The notes under the pieces were generated by a model that was given only the letters and a program-made list of their open reading frames with translations, was not told the DNA's origin and ran no database searches. From NCBI GenBank assembly GCA_028599125.1, contig JAQRMX010000034.1, positions 1 to 45,307 of the forward strand: 45,307 bases of DNA, read 5' to 3'. Below, piece by piece: positions 20,206 to 29,237 of this stretch; within the stretch, counting starts at the first letter, position 1; every line of letters begins with the position of its first letter. This DNA comes from Alphaproteobacteria bacterium. GTDB lineage: Bacteria > Pseudomonadota > Alphaproteobacteria > Rhizobiales > NORP267. A program made the translations under genes and the position numbers.

Positions 20206-22907
20206 GCAACCTTCACTATCTGGGATTGTTGTTGTCGTAAAAGCTCAACAAGACGCTCACGATCAAATTTCATCACATAATCACTAAAACCGGCATGCTG
20301 AATCTTCTCAATCAACGCAGGAGAAGAGTAAGATGAAAGTGCAATCATCGGTATATTCATCCAGGCAGGCTCTTTCCTGAGGGTAGAGGCAAACTCAAAT
20401 CCGCTCATAACAGGCATATCAAGGTCAGAGATGATGACATCAAATATCTCTCCTTCATCCCTCAATTCAATTGCCTTGTGCGCCGATTCAACAGCCGTTA
20501 CGACAAAGCCAGCGGAACGGAGAGAAAAAAGGAACATATCCCGGAAAAAAACAGAATCATCAACAAGAAGTATACGGGAAGAGTACACCAGTCCTGAATC
20601 AGAGGAAGAAAAGACAGGCACATCCGAAAAAGAAGGCAGATAATAGCTGATATCAACAATTTCCGTCACACGACCACCAAGGACAGTAAGACCAAGAACA
20701 CCCGGACGATCCACAACAGTATGAATCTCAAAACGCTCCTCAAAAATATCCATGATTTGATCTACAGCCAGCCCCATGAAATGATCCTCATTTCTGAAAA
20801 CAATAACAGGCTGTAATCGAGAAGACACAGGAGAAACGCTCCCTTCAATAAAAATGATCGGCATGAATGAGCCCCCATAACGGAAGACGTGATGCGCTCC
20901 CAAAGGCTCAATCTCTCTCTTATCAATTTTTTCCAGACGCATGATAAGGGACAAAGGAATGGCCTTAAAACTGGCTTTCACACGAAAGACAAGTACAGGA
21001 ATAACACCCTTATCTTCAAGCGCAGCATCGGCAACCACGGCCTCATGCACACCCCTCTCTCCCTTCTTCAAATCATCAACGTAACCAAGGGATTGAGCTA
21101 TGCCATTCGGATCAAGTATAAGGGCCACCTTACCATCCCCAAGAATCGTTGTCCCTGAAAATATCTGAATATCTAAAAATAGGGAGGACAAAGGCTTGAC
21201 TACAATTTCCTCAGTATAAAAAACACTATCAACCAGAAGGCCAAAAAAATGGAGACCAACCTGAACGATGACAACAAAACCGCTATCCTCGTTCAGGGGA
21301 TGCAGAAAACAATCAGGAGCCTTTTGCTTTTTCACTTCTTTGCGCGAATGAGTCTCAAGAAAATCTCCTAAAAAAGAGACCGGAAGGAATTTTTCACGCA
21401 CACGCAGCATGAAGATATCATGAACCCTTTCAATCTGATCTAAAGCTCCCTTTTTCAGACGAACAAGTTCAATAACTGATAATTGTGGAATAGCAAAACG
21501 CTGCCCCATCACCTCAATAATCAATGCAGGAATGATCGTTAGGGTAAGAGGAAGCTTCAGAATAAAATCAGTTCCCAGTCCAGGAGCTGATTTTAGACTG
21601 ATTGAACCACCGACTGATTCAATATTCTCGCACACCACATCCATACCCACACCGCGACCAGATACATTGCTAATGCTATCTGCAGTCGAAAATCCAGGGG
21701 AAAATATGAACTTATAAATTTTGTTCTCACTCATCTCATCAAGGGCACTCTGAGTGACCAACCTCAGTTTTAAAGCCTGCTGACTGATTTTTTCTGTATT
21801 TAATCCACGACCATCATCTGCAACAGAGATTATGATATAACCACCTTCATGGTAAGCCTCCAGTATCACTTGTCCAATTTCCGGCTTTCCGAGAGCAATA
21901 CGTTCCTCTTCTGTCTCCAGACCATGGTCAGCTGAGTTTCGAATCATGTGAATAAGAGGATCCTGAATCAGCTCAAGGACCTGACGATCAAGTTCCGTTT
22001 CCTCTCCCTTCATGATGAGATTGATTTTCTTGCCAAGCTCTCTGGAAAGATCACGTATAATGCGGGGAAGTTTTTGCCATGCATTGCCAATTGGCTGCAT
22101 CCGCGCTTTCATAACGCCTTCCCGCAATTTGGCCGTAATATTCGACAGGCGATGCAAGGGCCCACTGAAAGTTAAATCCTCACGAAACCGCAGGAATTCA
22201 AGCAATTGATTCCGGGTCAACACAAGTTCACTGACCATCTCCATCAGTTCTTCAAGTGCTTCAACATTGACACGGACTGAGTGAATTCTGGGAACGCGCT
22301 CTTGCTTTTGACCGATTTCACTCAGGCGCGCGGGAGGGGCTTTTATATCATAACGGGCCTTTATATGATTGATATCACACCCAGCGTGGCTTCTGGCGTC
22401 CTCTATCGTCCCCTCGGCCTCAGGTCGAATTTCTCCCGTATCTTCCTCACGGAAAAGCTCAATAGCTATCTGTTTTTCAAAAATATCCACCGGATAAGCT
22501 GTTATCTTTGCAACAGACGCAGAAGCATGTTCGCTCTCTCCTGAAACAGAATTCAGTTTACAGATCAAATCCTCGTCTGAACCTTCTGATTCAACGTGAT
22601 TAACTTCCAGTTCATTCAGCAATAGCTTGATACGATCTATGGAATTGAATACAAGCTCTGTGGACGCTGCATCCACAGGCATACCGTCACGAAATTTTCC
22701 CAGAAGAGTTTCATTCGCATGCGTAAGCTTTTCAAGACGCGGCAGTCCTAGAAAACCGCACGTCCCCTTGATGGTGTGGACAAGCCGGAAGACCGTATTA
22801 ACAATATCGGAATTGTCAGGATTTTTTTCAAGATTGACCAATTCAAGATCAATGGCTTCAAAAGCTTCAAAGGTCTCAGTTAAAAACTCTCTTAACAGAT
22901 CATCCAT
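20202..22907 (-). CDS. Hybrid CheA histidine kinase: Hpt, dimerisation, HATPase, tandem CheW-like regions and C-terminal receiver
   Basis: Hpt HTIKGTCGFLG; N box IRNSADHGLE; DDGRGLN; GRGVGMDVV; CheW-like segments around TIIPALIIEVMGQRFAIPQ and VIPVLVFRVKASFKAIPLS; REC RILLVDDSVFFRDM...SDLDMPVMSGFEF...ALSSY...VMKFD. Confidence 0.93.
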   Translation of the reverse strand: MDDLLREFLTETFEAFEAIDLELVNLEKNPDNSDIVNTVFRLVHTIKGTCGFLGLPRLEKLTHANETLLGKFRDGMPVDAASTELVFNSIDRIKLLLNELEVNHVESEGSDEDLICKLNSVSGESEHASASVAKITAYPVDIFEKQIAIELFREEDTGEIRPEAEGTIEDARSHAGCDINHIKARYDIKAPPARLSEIGQKQERVPRIHSVRVNVEALEELMEMVSELVLTRNQLLEFLRFREDLTFSGPLHRLSNITAKLREGVMKARMQPIGNAWQKLPRIIRDLSRELGKKINLIMKGEETELDRQVLELIQDPLIHMIRNSADHGLETEEERIALGKPEIGQVILEAYHEGGYIIISVADDGRGLNTEKISQQALKLRLVTQSALDEMSENKIYKFIFSPGFSTADSISNVSGRGVGMDVVCENIESVGGSISLKSAPGLGTDFILKLPLTLTIIPALIIEVMGQRFAIPQLSVIELVRLKKGALDQIERVHDIFMLRVREKFLPVSFLGDFLETHSRKEVKKQKAPDCFLHPLNEDSGFVVIVQVGLHFFGLLVDSVFYTEEIVVKPLSSLFLDIQIFSGTTILGDGKVALILDPNGIAQSLGYVDDLKKGERGVHEAVVADAALEDKGVIPVLVFRVKASFKAIPLSLIMRLEKIDKREIEPLGAHHVFRYGGSFMPIIFIEGSVSPVSSRLQPVIVFRNEDHFMGLAVDQIMDIFEERFEIHTVVDRPGVLGLTVLGGRVTEIVDISYYLPSFSDVPVFSSSDSGLVYSSRILLVDDSVFFRDMFLFSLRSAGFVVTAVESAHKAIELRDEGEIFDVIISDLDMPVMSGFEFASTLRKEPAWMNIPMIALSSYSSPALIEKIQHAGFSDYVMKFDRERLVELLRQQQSQIVKVA

Positions 22908-23000
22908 GCTGTGAGAACCCCTAAGCTTATGGCAATCCGTACATCAAGAAACGGGATCGCGCAGGGACACAGCTTGACCGATTAAGTCTTAATATATATT

Positions 23001-23019
23001 AAAATAAAGGCGAGCCTTT
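23001..23019 (-). terminator. Weak candidate terminator between chpT and cheA
   Basis: Minus strand AAAGG-CTCG-CCTTT followed by ATTTTA; only a 5-bp stem. Confidence 0.3.
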
Positions 23020-23036
23020 TTATAGATCTATACCGG

Positions 23037-23690
23037 TCATTCCGCTTCGGAACGGGGTACGCTCCTCAGAAGGAGAACATCTTCATTCAAGTCAATGAAA
23101 ATATCAAAATTGCATATTTCAACAAGACGTGCCGTATAATAGGGCTGAATCAATTGAGTATCAACCGTACACTCAATGTCTCCAGTTAGAAATTTCACGC
23201 TATCATTAGGAATACGGGCATTTTCCCCCTGCGCTTCCAGGAGAAAATGCGGTGAGGAAACATCACCTTCCATTGCAACAGATAAACGACCGCCCCGCGG
23301 AATGCCCTGAAGAGCAATCAAAATAAAGTTGAGCAAAAATTTGACCTTATCTTTACCCATAAACATAGATTGCGGCAAGCGCCAGTCCAGTTCAACTTTC
23401 CCGCCCTCCATGTAACCACGAATGACAAAGGCGGCATCACTAAGATCAATTTCCGCACCCGCAGATCCGGCAGAACCAAAAGCCATACGAATGAACTGAA
23501 GTTTGGCTGAAGCCTGTTTTGCGCTTTTGCAAACCAGTTCCAGCGCAAACGCACGCATCTGCTCATCGCTTTCATCATTCATCAATTCCAGCCCATTCAC
23601 AATCGCACCAACGGGACTGATGACATCATGACAAATACGGCTACATAAATAAGCAGAAAGTTCCAGATCCGAAAGTCGATTAGATATCAT
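23037..23690 (-). CDS. chpT: ChpT-like histidine phosphotransferase
   Basis: LSAYLCSRICHDVISPVGAIVNGLELM matches the ChpT phospho-acceptor helix (HDxxSPVGAI.NGLEL); length of about 217 aa fits. Confidence 0.88.
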   Translation of the reverse strand: MISNRLSDLELSAYLCSRICHDVISPVGAIVNGLELMNDESDEQMRAFALELVCKSAKQASAKLQFIRMAFGSAGSAGAEIDLSDAAFVIRGYMEGGKVELDWRLPQSMFMGKDKVKFLLNFILIALQGIPRGGRLSVAMEGDVSSPHFLLEAQGENARIPNDSVKFLTGDIECTVDTQLIQPYYTARLVEICNFDIFIDLNEDVLLLRSVPRSEAE

Positions 23691-23906
23691 GATTCACATC
23701 TATCCCCTTAATCCAGGCTATTAAAGACACAAGTTCTGACCAGAGCTAAAATAAAACTGAAGTTGAATTTCAACAAACGTAAACAAGACTGAACAAGTTA
23801 ACTAAAGAGAAAAACAAGGCCTTTCACGGATAATTACAACACAAACAGATCGTAGCAGAAGCTGATTTTAAAAAATACCAATTACATTCACTTTAAATAA
23901 TGTTAC

Positions 23907-24785
23907 GTGATCAGCATGAAAGACAGGCTTCTCATGATGGCGGCTCTCATTGAGCTTGTCTGGCAATCTGGAAACGCTGTCATGGACATTTACCGTTCGG
24001 ATATATTCGTCTCCAAGAAGAGAGATGGAAGTTTCGTAACCAATGCCGATCAGGCTGCCGAAAAAATTATTCTGCGCGGTCTTCTGTCCATTGCTCCTGA
24101 TATTCCTGTCATTTCCGAAGAGGCAAGCGATACGGGACAAAAACCCGGTGCCGGAAATGTTTTCCCGGGACGCTCTTTCTTTTTGGTTGATCCTCTTGAC
24201 GGAACAGCTGGGTTCATTAAGCATGATCCTCATTTTACCATAAATATCGCTCTTGTTGAACATGAACGTCCCTACCTGGGAGTGATTTTTGCTCCCGCCA
24301 TCAATCGTTTATTTGCCGGAATGGTTGATTTTGGTGCTATTGAAGCCTCTCCTGGCTCCCATAAATACAAAAACGGGACAAGCTTGATCAAAACGGCCCG
24401 CTTCCTCACTGGATCAAAAAATATCACTCAATCCGTCTCACTGCTTGTGGGTAGATCTCCAGAAAAACCGAATAGTGAAACTTTCATTAACAGCTTCATG
24501 GACAAATTACTGATCAATAAAAAAGAGATCATCGGTTCCTCACTCAAATTCTGTAAGTTAGCAGCAGGAGAAGCTGATGTTTATCCGCGCGCTGGTCCTA
24601 CCATGGAATGGGATACTGCTGCCGGGCAGGCCATCCTCCAGTCCGCTGGAGGCATTGTCCTCACTAGAGAGGGGAAAAAGCTCAGATACGGCAAGAAATG
24701 TCCCGATTATAAGAACCCGCCTTTCATCGCCTGGTCAAACACAGCCCTGCCCGCGCAACTTCACAGCCTTACTGGAAGACCTTGA
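23907..24785 (+). CDS. cysQ: 3'(2'),5'-bisphosphate nucleotidase / inositol monophosphatase family (start may be 23916)
   Basis: VTNADQAAEKII, PVISEEASD, FLVDPLDGTAGFIKHDPHFTINIALVE, YPRAGPTMEWDTAAGQAIL. Confidence 0.9.
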   Translation: MISMKDRLLMMAALIELVWQSGNAVMDIYRSDIFVSKKRDGSFVTNADQAAEKIILRGLLSIAPDIPVISEEASDTGQKPGAGNVFPGRSFFLVDPLDGTAGFIKHDPHFTINIALVEHERPYLGVIFAPAINRLFAGMVDFGAIEASPGSHKYKNGTSLIKTARFLTGSKNITQSVSLLVGRSPEKPNSETFINSFMDKLLINKKEIIGSSLKFCKLAAGEADVYPRAGPTMEWDTAAGQAILQSAGGIVLTREGKKLRYGKKCPDYKNPPFIAWSNTALPAQLHSLTGRP

Positions 24786-24913
24786 CGTTACCTCTTCTGA
24801 GAAAAAAGACGAATACGGTAACAACCGGAAACGCAAAAGGGTAGAAAAACAACAAAAAACAGCACAAAAGAAGCAGGATAAGTTTGATTTTATCAAAATT
24901 CATCAGATTTTTA

Positions 24914-25414
24914 TCAATCCTGCATTTTCAACCAATGGGGTTCCGCTGCCTGCTGGATCGTCCGGCGGCGTTCTTGCCAGATAAATCGCGACGTTTGATC
25001 CTGAAACAATAAGAGCTTCCTCTCGTGGATTCTCCAAATGAGCGGATTACCCCGAATCAGATATCCCCTTGATAAGGCCACAGGATCATAACCTCCATAT
25101 GAAGGGGCATAAATAAAAGGATTTTCTGAAAATGCGGCAAGATTCCCTTCATTCACAAAATTCCAGCTCACCCCTTTCCAGAAATATTCATACACAGATT
25201 TTCCCTTCTTTGCTTTACCTTCAAGCATGTAAGCCACAACATCATACCCGCCCGTTGCCGCGCCTGTCTGCGAATCAGACCAATAAGCGCGATCCCCCCT
25301 TAAAGGGGCCTTTTCATGATAAAAATCAGGCTCTCCAGCAAAAGCCACCTGCAAAGAGATCAGCAGATTAAAAAAACACGCCGGAAATTTAAGCTTTCCC
25401 AGGAAACAAAGCAT
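24914..25414 (-). CDS. YHS-domain exported protein
   Basis: Hydrophobic signal peptide ending AFA, then GGYDVVAYMLEGKAKKGKSVYEYFWKGVSWNFVNEGNLAAFSENPFIYAPSYGGYDPVALSRG. Confidence 0.8.
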   Translation of the reverse strand: MLCFLGKLKFPACFFNLLISLQVAFAGEPDFYHEKAPLRGDRAYWSDSQTGAATGGYDVVAYMLEGKAKKGKSVYEYFWKGVSWNFVNEGNLAAFSENPFIYAPSYGGYDPVALSRGYLIRGNPLIWRIHERKLLLFQDQTSRFIWQERRRTIQQAAEPHWLKMQD

Positions 25415-25623
25415 ATCCCGCTCCTCTCCTTTTATCGCAATTTCTTTACATTATATAAATTCACAAATAGTATAGGTTTTGAAAAATATAGATAATATCA
25501 TGCAGAAATTCGTTGGCATCCGGTGAGACGCGGTTTTTTTTTGCCTTCTCCGCCTTGTCGTTTTATCTGCCACAGACCTGTACTTCAGAACATGTAAATG
25601 TGGCAGAATGGAGGAATTTTAAA

Positions 25624-26226
25624 ATGGACAGAATGAAGCATTTTTGTGCAGTCATCCTGATAGCGCTTGCGGTGTTATTTTCCCTTCAAGGGGCTGTTCC
25701 CGCACAACCTCTTGAAGGACCAACCCCTCCCCAAAATCCTGAAAATACATACACGATTGAAGAAATCATTGCCGTAGGGGACCGATTCCTTGGTGACCTT
25801 TCTCAAGGTTTGGCGCAAGTTGTTCAGAAACTCTTTTCCCGTTTCGGATCGCCGAATGGTTATGTCGTGGGCAATGAAGGAGGTTTTGCGTTCATCGGCG
25901 GATTACGGTACGGACAGGGTGAACTCTACACACGTAATGTCGGCAATTACGATATTTTCTGGCAAGGACCTTCAATCGGATGGGACTTTGGTGCGGCAGC
26001 CCTTAAGACAATGTTCCTTGTTTATAATTTGCAGAATGTAGACCAAATGTACCGCTACTATGCAGGAGCAGAGGGAAATGCCACACTAATCGGTGGGATC
26101 AGTGTTCAGGTACTGTCTAATGATAATGTTATCATTGTTCCCATTCGTGTTGGTGTCGGCGCGCGCGTTGGTCTCAATGTCGGCTATGTCAAATTTACGC
26201 CTACGCAAACATGGAACCCTTTCTGA
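25624..26226 (+). CDS. DUF1134 / EipA-like exported envelope protein (start inferred at 25624, within ORF 25513-26226)
   Basis: Signal peptide MDRMKHFCAVILIALAVLFSLQGAVPAQP and YTIEEIIAVGDRFLGDLSQGLAQVVQKLFSRFGSPNGYVVGNEGGFAFIGGLRYGQGEL...GADRIYWQGPSIGWDFG-type region typical of DUF1134 (here NVGNYDIFWQGPSIGWDFG). Confidence 0.85.
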   Translation: MDRMKHFCAVILIALAVLFSLQGAVPAQPLEGPTPPQNPENTYTIEEIIAVGDRFLGDLSQGLAQVVQKLFSRFGSPNGYVVGNEGGFAFIGGLRYGQGELYTRNVGNYDIFWQGPSIGWDFGAAALKTMFLVYNLQNVDQMYRYYAGAEGNATLIGGISVQVLSNDNVIIVPIRVGVGARVGLNVGYVKFTPTQTWNPF

Positions 26227-26238
26227 GCCATTTCCAAA

Positions 26239-26274
26239 AACAGGGAAAGTACGCTTTCTGTCTTTTTCCCTGTT
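26239..26274 (+). terminator. Terminator-like hairpin after the DUF1134 gene
   Basis: Perfect 10-bp inverted repeat AACAGGGAAA (26239-26248) / TTTCCCTGTT (26265-26274), 13 nt after the stop; no clean T tract follows. Confidence 0.6.
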
Positions 26275-26684
26275 AGTTGTTATTGATTGATAATCATACC
26301 CTGTCACTCCCGTTTCTTTACTTCATGAGTTGGTTTCATGGACTGGACCAGAAAAAGATCAAGAGGGGCCTGTTCAAGTAGGGCAGTTTCTATAGTAGAT
26401 ATATCATATAAGAGAGCAGATATGGAAGATATTAACTGGACTGACGAGACACGTATATTATGCGTATAAAAACGGTAAAGGCACGACCTTGAAGCCTCAT
26501 CCGTTTTCTGAAAAGATCGGAAGAAGTGCCTCTTTGCATTGACGTCTTTCCGTTCATTTGGTTCCTTCCGGGCATTGAACCTTTCGTAGCCCCGCAAAAG
26601 ACATGCATCTCATCTTTTTTTCATTGTGAGACCAAAGAAAAGGCAGAACCTGAAGTGAACAGAACAAAGCGAAAGGACAGAAGC

Positions 26685-26846
26685 ATGGATCCTCTCTTTC
26701 AGGAAATGGAAACTTTCGAACGCAAACTCTCCGGTTTAAATCAAAATGACAGGGAAGAATTGACCATTCTACGTGGTAAGCTTAAAAAGCTGGCCGCAGA
26801 GATTATCCGGTCCATTCTAGCTGAAAACGGAGAAAGACCGATCTGA
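26685..26846 (+). CDS. Possible 53-aa small protein
   Basis: MDPLFQEMETFERKLSGLNQNDREELTILRGKLKKLAAEIIRSILAENGERPI, preceded by an AAAGGAC ribosome-binding-site-like sequence; amphipathic helical composition. No family recognised. Confidence 0.4.
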   Translation: MDPLFQEMETFERKLSGLNQNDREELTILRGKLKKLAAEIIRSILAENGERPI

Positions 26847-27178
26847 ACATCATCTCCAGACTCCGCTTTATACAGAATTCAGGCAATTTTTCTCCTCCCT
26901 GGAAATATAAACGCCCAGAAAGACAAATTCTTGCCTCATATCTCCAAAATCTCACTAAATTGATAAAAAACAACAAGATCACTCAAAATACTCTCCTCTT
27001 ATTTACCCTATATATTCCCTTTCAAGATGTTTTTGCAGGAAATCAAAATAAAGAAAGGAGAAAAAGGAGAATTTTACTTCTGAAAGCTATAGATTTTCGG
27101 TAAAATAAACCTCCACTCAGAAAAAAGAACGCAAAGCAGAGAAAAAAGGGAGGATCACCCTCCAAAAATTAGAAAAAC

Positions 27179-27254
27179 TGGCGTCCCCAAGGGGAATCGA
27201 ACCCCTGTTTCCAGCGTGAGAGGCTGGCGTCCTGGACCGCTAGACGATGGGGAC
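27179..27254 (-). tRNA. tRNA-Glu (anticodon CTC), CCA encoded
   Basis: Reverse complement GTCCCCATCGTCTAGCGGTCCAGGACGCCAGCCTCTCACGCTGGAAACAGGGGTTCGATTCCCCTTGGGGACGCCA; anticodon loop CTCTCAC. Confidence 0.96.
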
Positions 27255-27347
27255 CGGGCGAAAGAGGCAAAACACCCTCTTCCCAGCATAAGACATTCAA
27301 GCCTTATATAATCTTAATATTACCCTCTCTGCAAGGAGAAACAAAAT

Positions 27348-27968
27348 TCACTCATGAGATAGAACGAACTTCCCAATAAGATGGCCTTTCTTCGCGTCAT
27401 AAAGCAGGATATACGTCCCCCCAGACAACTGAAATTCTAAGGCTAACATGTCTCCTCCCAGATCCACTCTGCTAAGACTCGCATCAACAGGTAACTTAAC
27501 ATGAGTGACATAGAAGGGTAATTTCCCTCTTGCATTCACCGTCTCTGGAGACTGAAAGTGCGCATCTTCTGGAATGTGATGAACCATGTTATTCACAAAT
27601 TCGGATATTTTCTTCTTTTTTTTATCACTTTTCGCTATAAAATCATCTACCATGTTGTCGTGTGCCGGCTGTGGAGCTGGTAGCCCGATCTCGAGATTGC
27701 CTGTTGCGTGATCCTCCTGTTGGCTTTTTTCTGTTCCCCCAGTTGGGGTCGGTAAGACAGAGGTCATAGGGCTCACAGTTAATTTTTGGCCTCCCGCCAA
27801 AGATCGGAGGAGAATCGTTGAAAAAACGACAACCATACCGGCGATTAGGAGAATGCCCATCACGGAGACGACAATCTTCAGTGTGCGCTCTGAAGGCAGA
27901 GATACGGCACGAACTGAATGTTTTTGCCCGCCTGGCTCATTACCAGATTGCTGATTTTCCAATTCCAT
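27348..27968 (-). CDS. Single-pass membrane protein of unknown function, divergent from rluD
   Basis: One TM segment (TLKIVVSVMGILLIAGMVVVFSTILL), then a C-terminal globular part LSRVDLGGDMLALEFQLSGGTYILLYDAKKGHLIGKFVL. Confidence 0.75.
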   Translation of the reverse strand: MELENQQSGNEPGGQKHSVRAVSLPSERTLKIVVSVMGILLIAGMVVVFSTILLRSLAGGQKLTVSPMTSVLPTPTGGTEKSQQEDHATGNLEIGLPAPQPAHDNMVDDFIAKSDKKKKKISEFVNNMVHHIPEDAHFQSPETVNARGKLPFYVTHVKLPVDASLSRVDLGGDMLALEFQLSGGTYILLYDAKKGHLIGKFVLSHE

Positions 27969-28977
27969 GAAAGCCCAGGAAAAAATATCTCAAAACATCA
28001 AAGTCAGCCCTGAGGAAGCACAACAACGGCTGGACCTCTTCCTCACGTGTCACCTGCCAGATCTTACTCGCAGCAGACTCCAGAGCCTCATTAAGACAAA
28101 GCAAGTCACCGTCACGGGCGTGAACATAATACAACCCTCACACAGGGTCAACGCTGGTGATGAAATCCACATATCCATTCCAGAACCGGTTACAGCCTGG
28201 CCTCATGCCGAAAAGATTCCTCTTGACGTCATTTATGAAGATCATGACGTGATCGTCATAAACAAACCGGCAGGCATGGTGACACATCCTGCCCCCGGCA
28301 ATTTATCCGGTACTCTTGTTAACGCTCTCATGGCTCATTGCCATGAAACCCTTTCCGGAATCGGTGGACAATTGCGCCCCGGTATTGTGCATCGCCTTGA
28401 CAAGGATACAAGCGGTCTCCTGGTTGCAGCAAAAAATGATCTCTCACATCAAGGACTTTCCAAACAATTTGCTGCCCATGGACGTGATGGAAAGCTAATA
28501 CGAAGCTATGAAGCGCTTGCATGGAATGTCCCGAAACGCAAATGCCATAAGGTTGATGCCCCCCTGGGACGAGCCAGAACAAACCGGACCAGGCAATCTG
28601 TCTTGAAAAACGGAGGCAGGAACGCCATTACTCACTACCAGGTCATGGAAACATTTTCAGCTCACAAAAGTGATACCCGGATCGCCGCTCGGCTTGATTG
28701 CCGTCTTGAAACCGGTCGGACACATCAAATCCGCGTTCACATGGCCTATAGTGGACATCCATTGCTTGGAGATCCCCTTTACGCAAAAGGATATGAAACC
28801 AAAGCCGAACAGCTATCCGATGGCGCACGCGCGGCACTGCAGGATATGAACCGACAAGCCCTGCATGCTGGCTATCTCAGTTTTCTCCACCCGAGGTATG
28901 AAAAGCGCATTGAATTAAAGCAAGAGATACCAGATGACTTCCGTCTTCTTCTTGACGCAATGCGTCAACATAGATAA
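27967..28977 (+). CDS. rluD: RluA/RluD-family 23S rRNA pseudouridine synthase
   Basis: S4-like N-terminus QRLDLFLTCHLPDLTRSRLQSLIKTKQVTV; DVIVINKPAGMVTHPAPG; GIVHRLDKDTSGLLV; CRLETGRTHQIRVHMAYSGHPLLGDPLY. Confidence 0.95.
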   Translation: MKAQEKISQNIKVSPEEAQQRLDLFLTCHLPDLTRSRLQSLIKTKQVTVTGVNIIQPSHRVNAGDEIHISIPEPVTAWPHAEKIPLDVIYEDHDVIVINKPAGMVTHPAPGNLSGTLVNALMAHCHETLSGIGGQLRPGIVHRLDKDTSGLLVAAKNDLSHQGLSKQFAAHGRDGKLIRSYEALAWNVPKRKCHKVDAPLGRARTNRTRQSVLKNGGRNAITHYQVMETFSAHKSDTRIAARLDCRLETGRTHQIRVHMAYSGHPLLGDPLYAKGYETKAEQLSDGARAALQDMNRQALHAGYLSFLHPRYEKRIELKQEIPDDFRLLLDAMRQHR

Positions 28978-29237
28978 ACTAACTCATTGTTGTTTATTTG
29001 TTTATCGAGTTCCTGATTATCACATAAAGCAAAAAAATAAACCGAAATAGGTGCAAGGAGATCTCCGTCAGCCGCAAATTCTGGAAAGAAATTCTGGAAA
29101 GAGGGAAGAATAATTATTAAAAATAATATACGGAACTTTACTCATTCCGGAACCTTGAGATCAGGGCTATGTGAACTATCGGGCGCAGAAACGTTGCTTC
29201 ATCGTTCAGGAAAATCGTAAAAACAAAGGGGCTCAGT

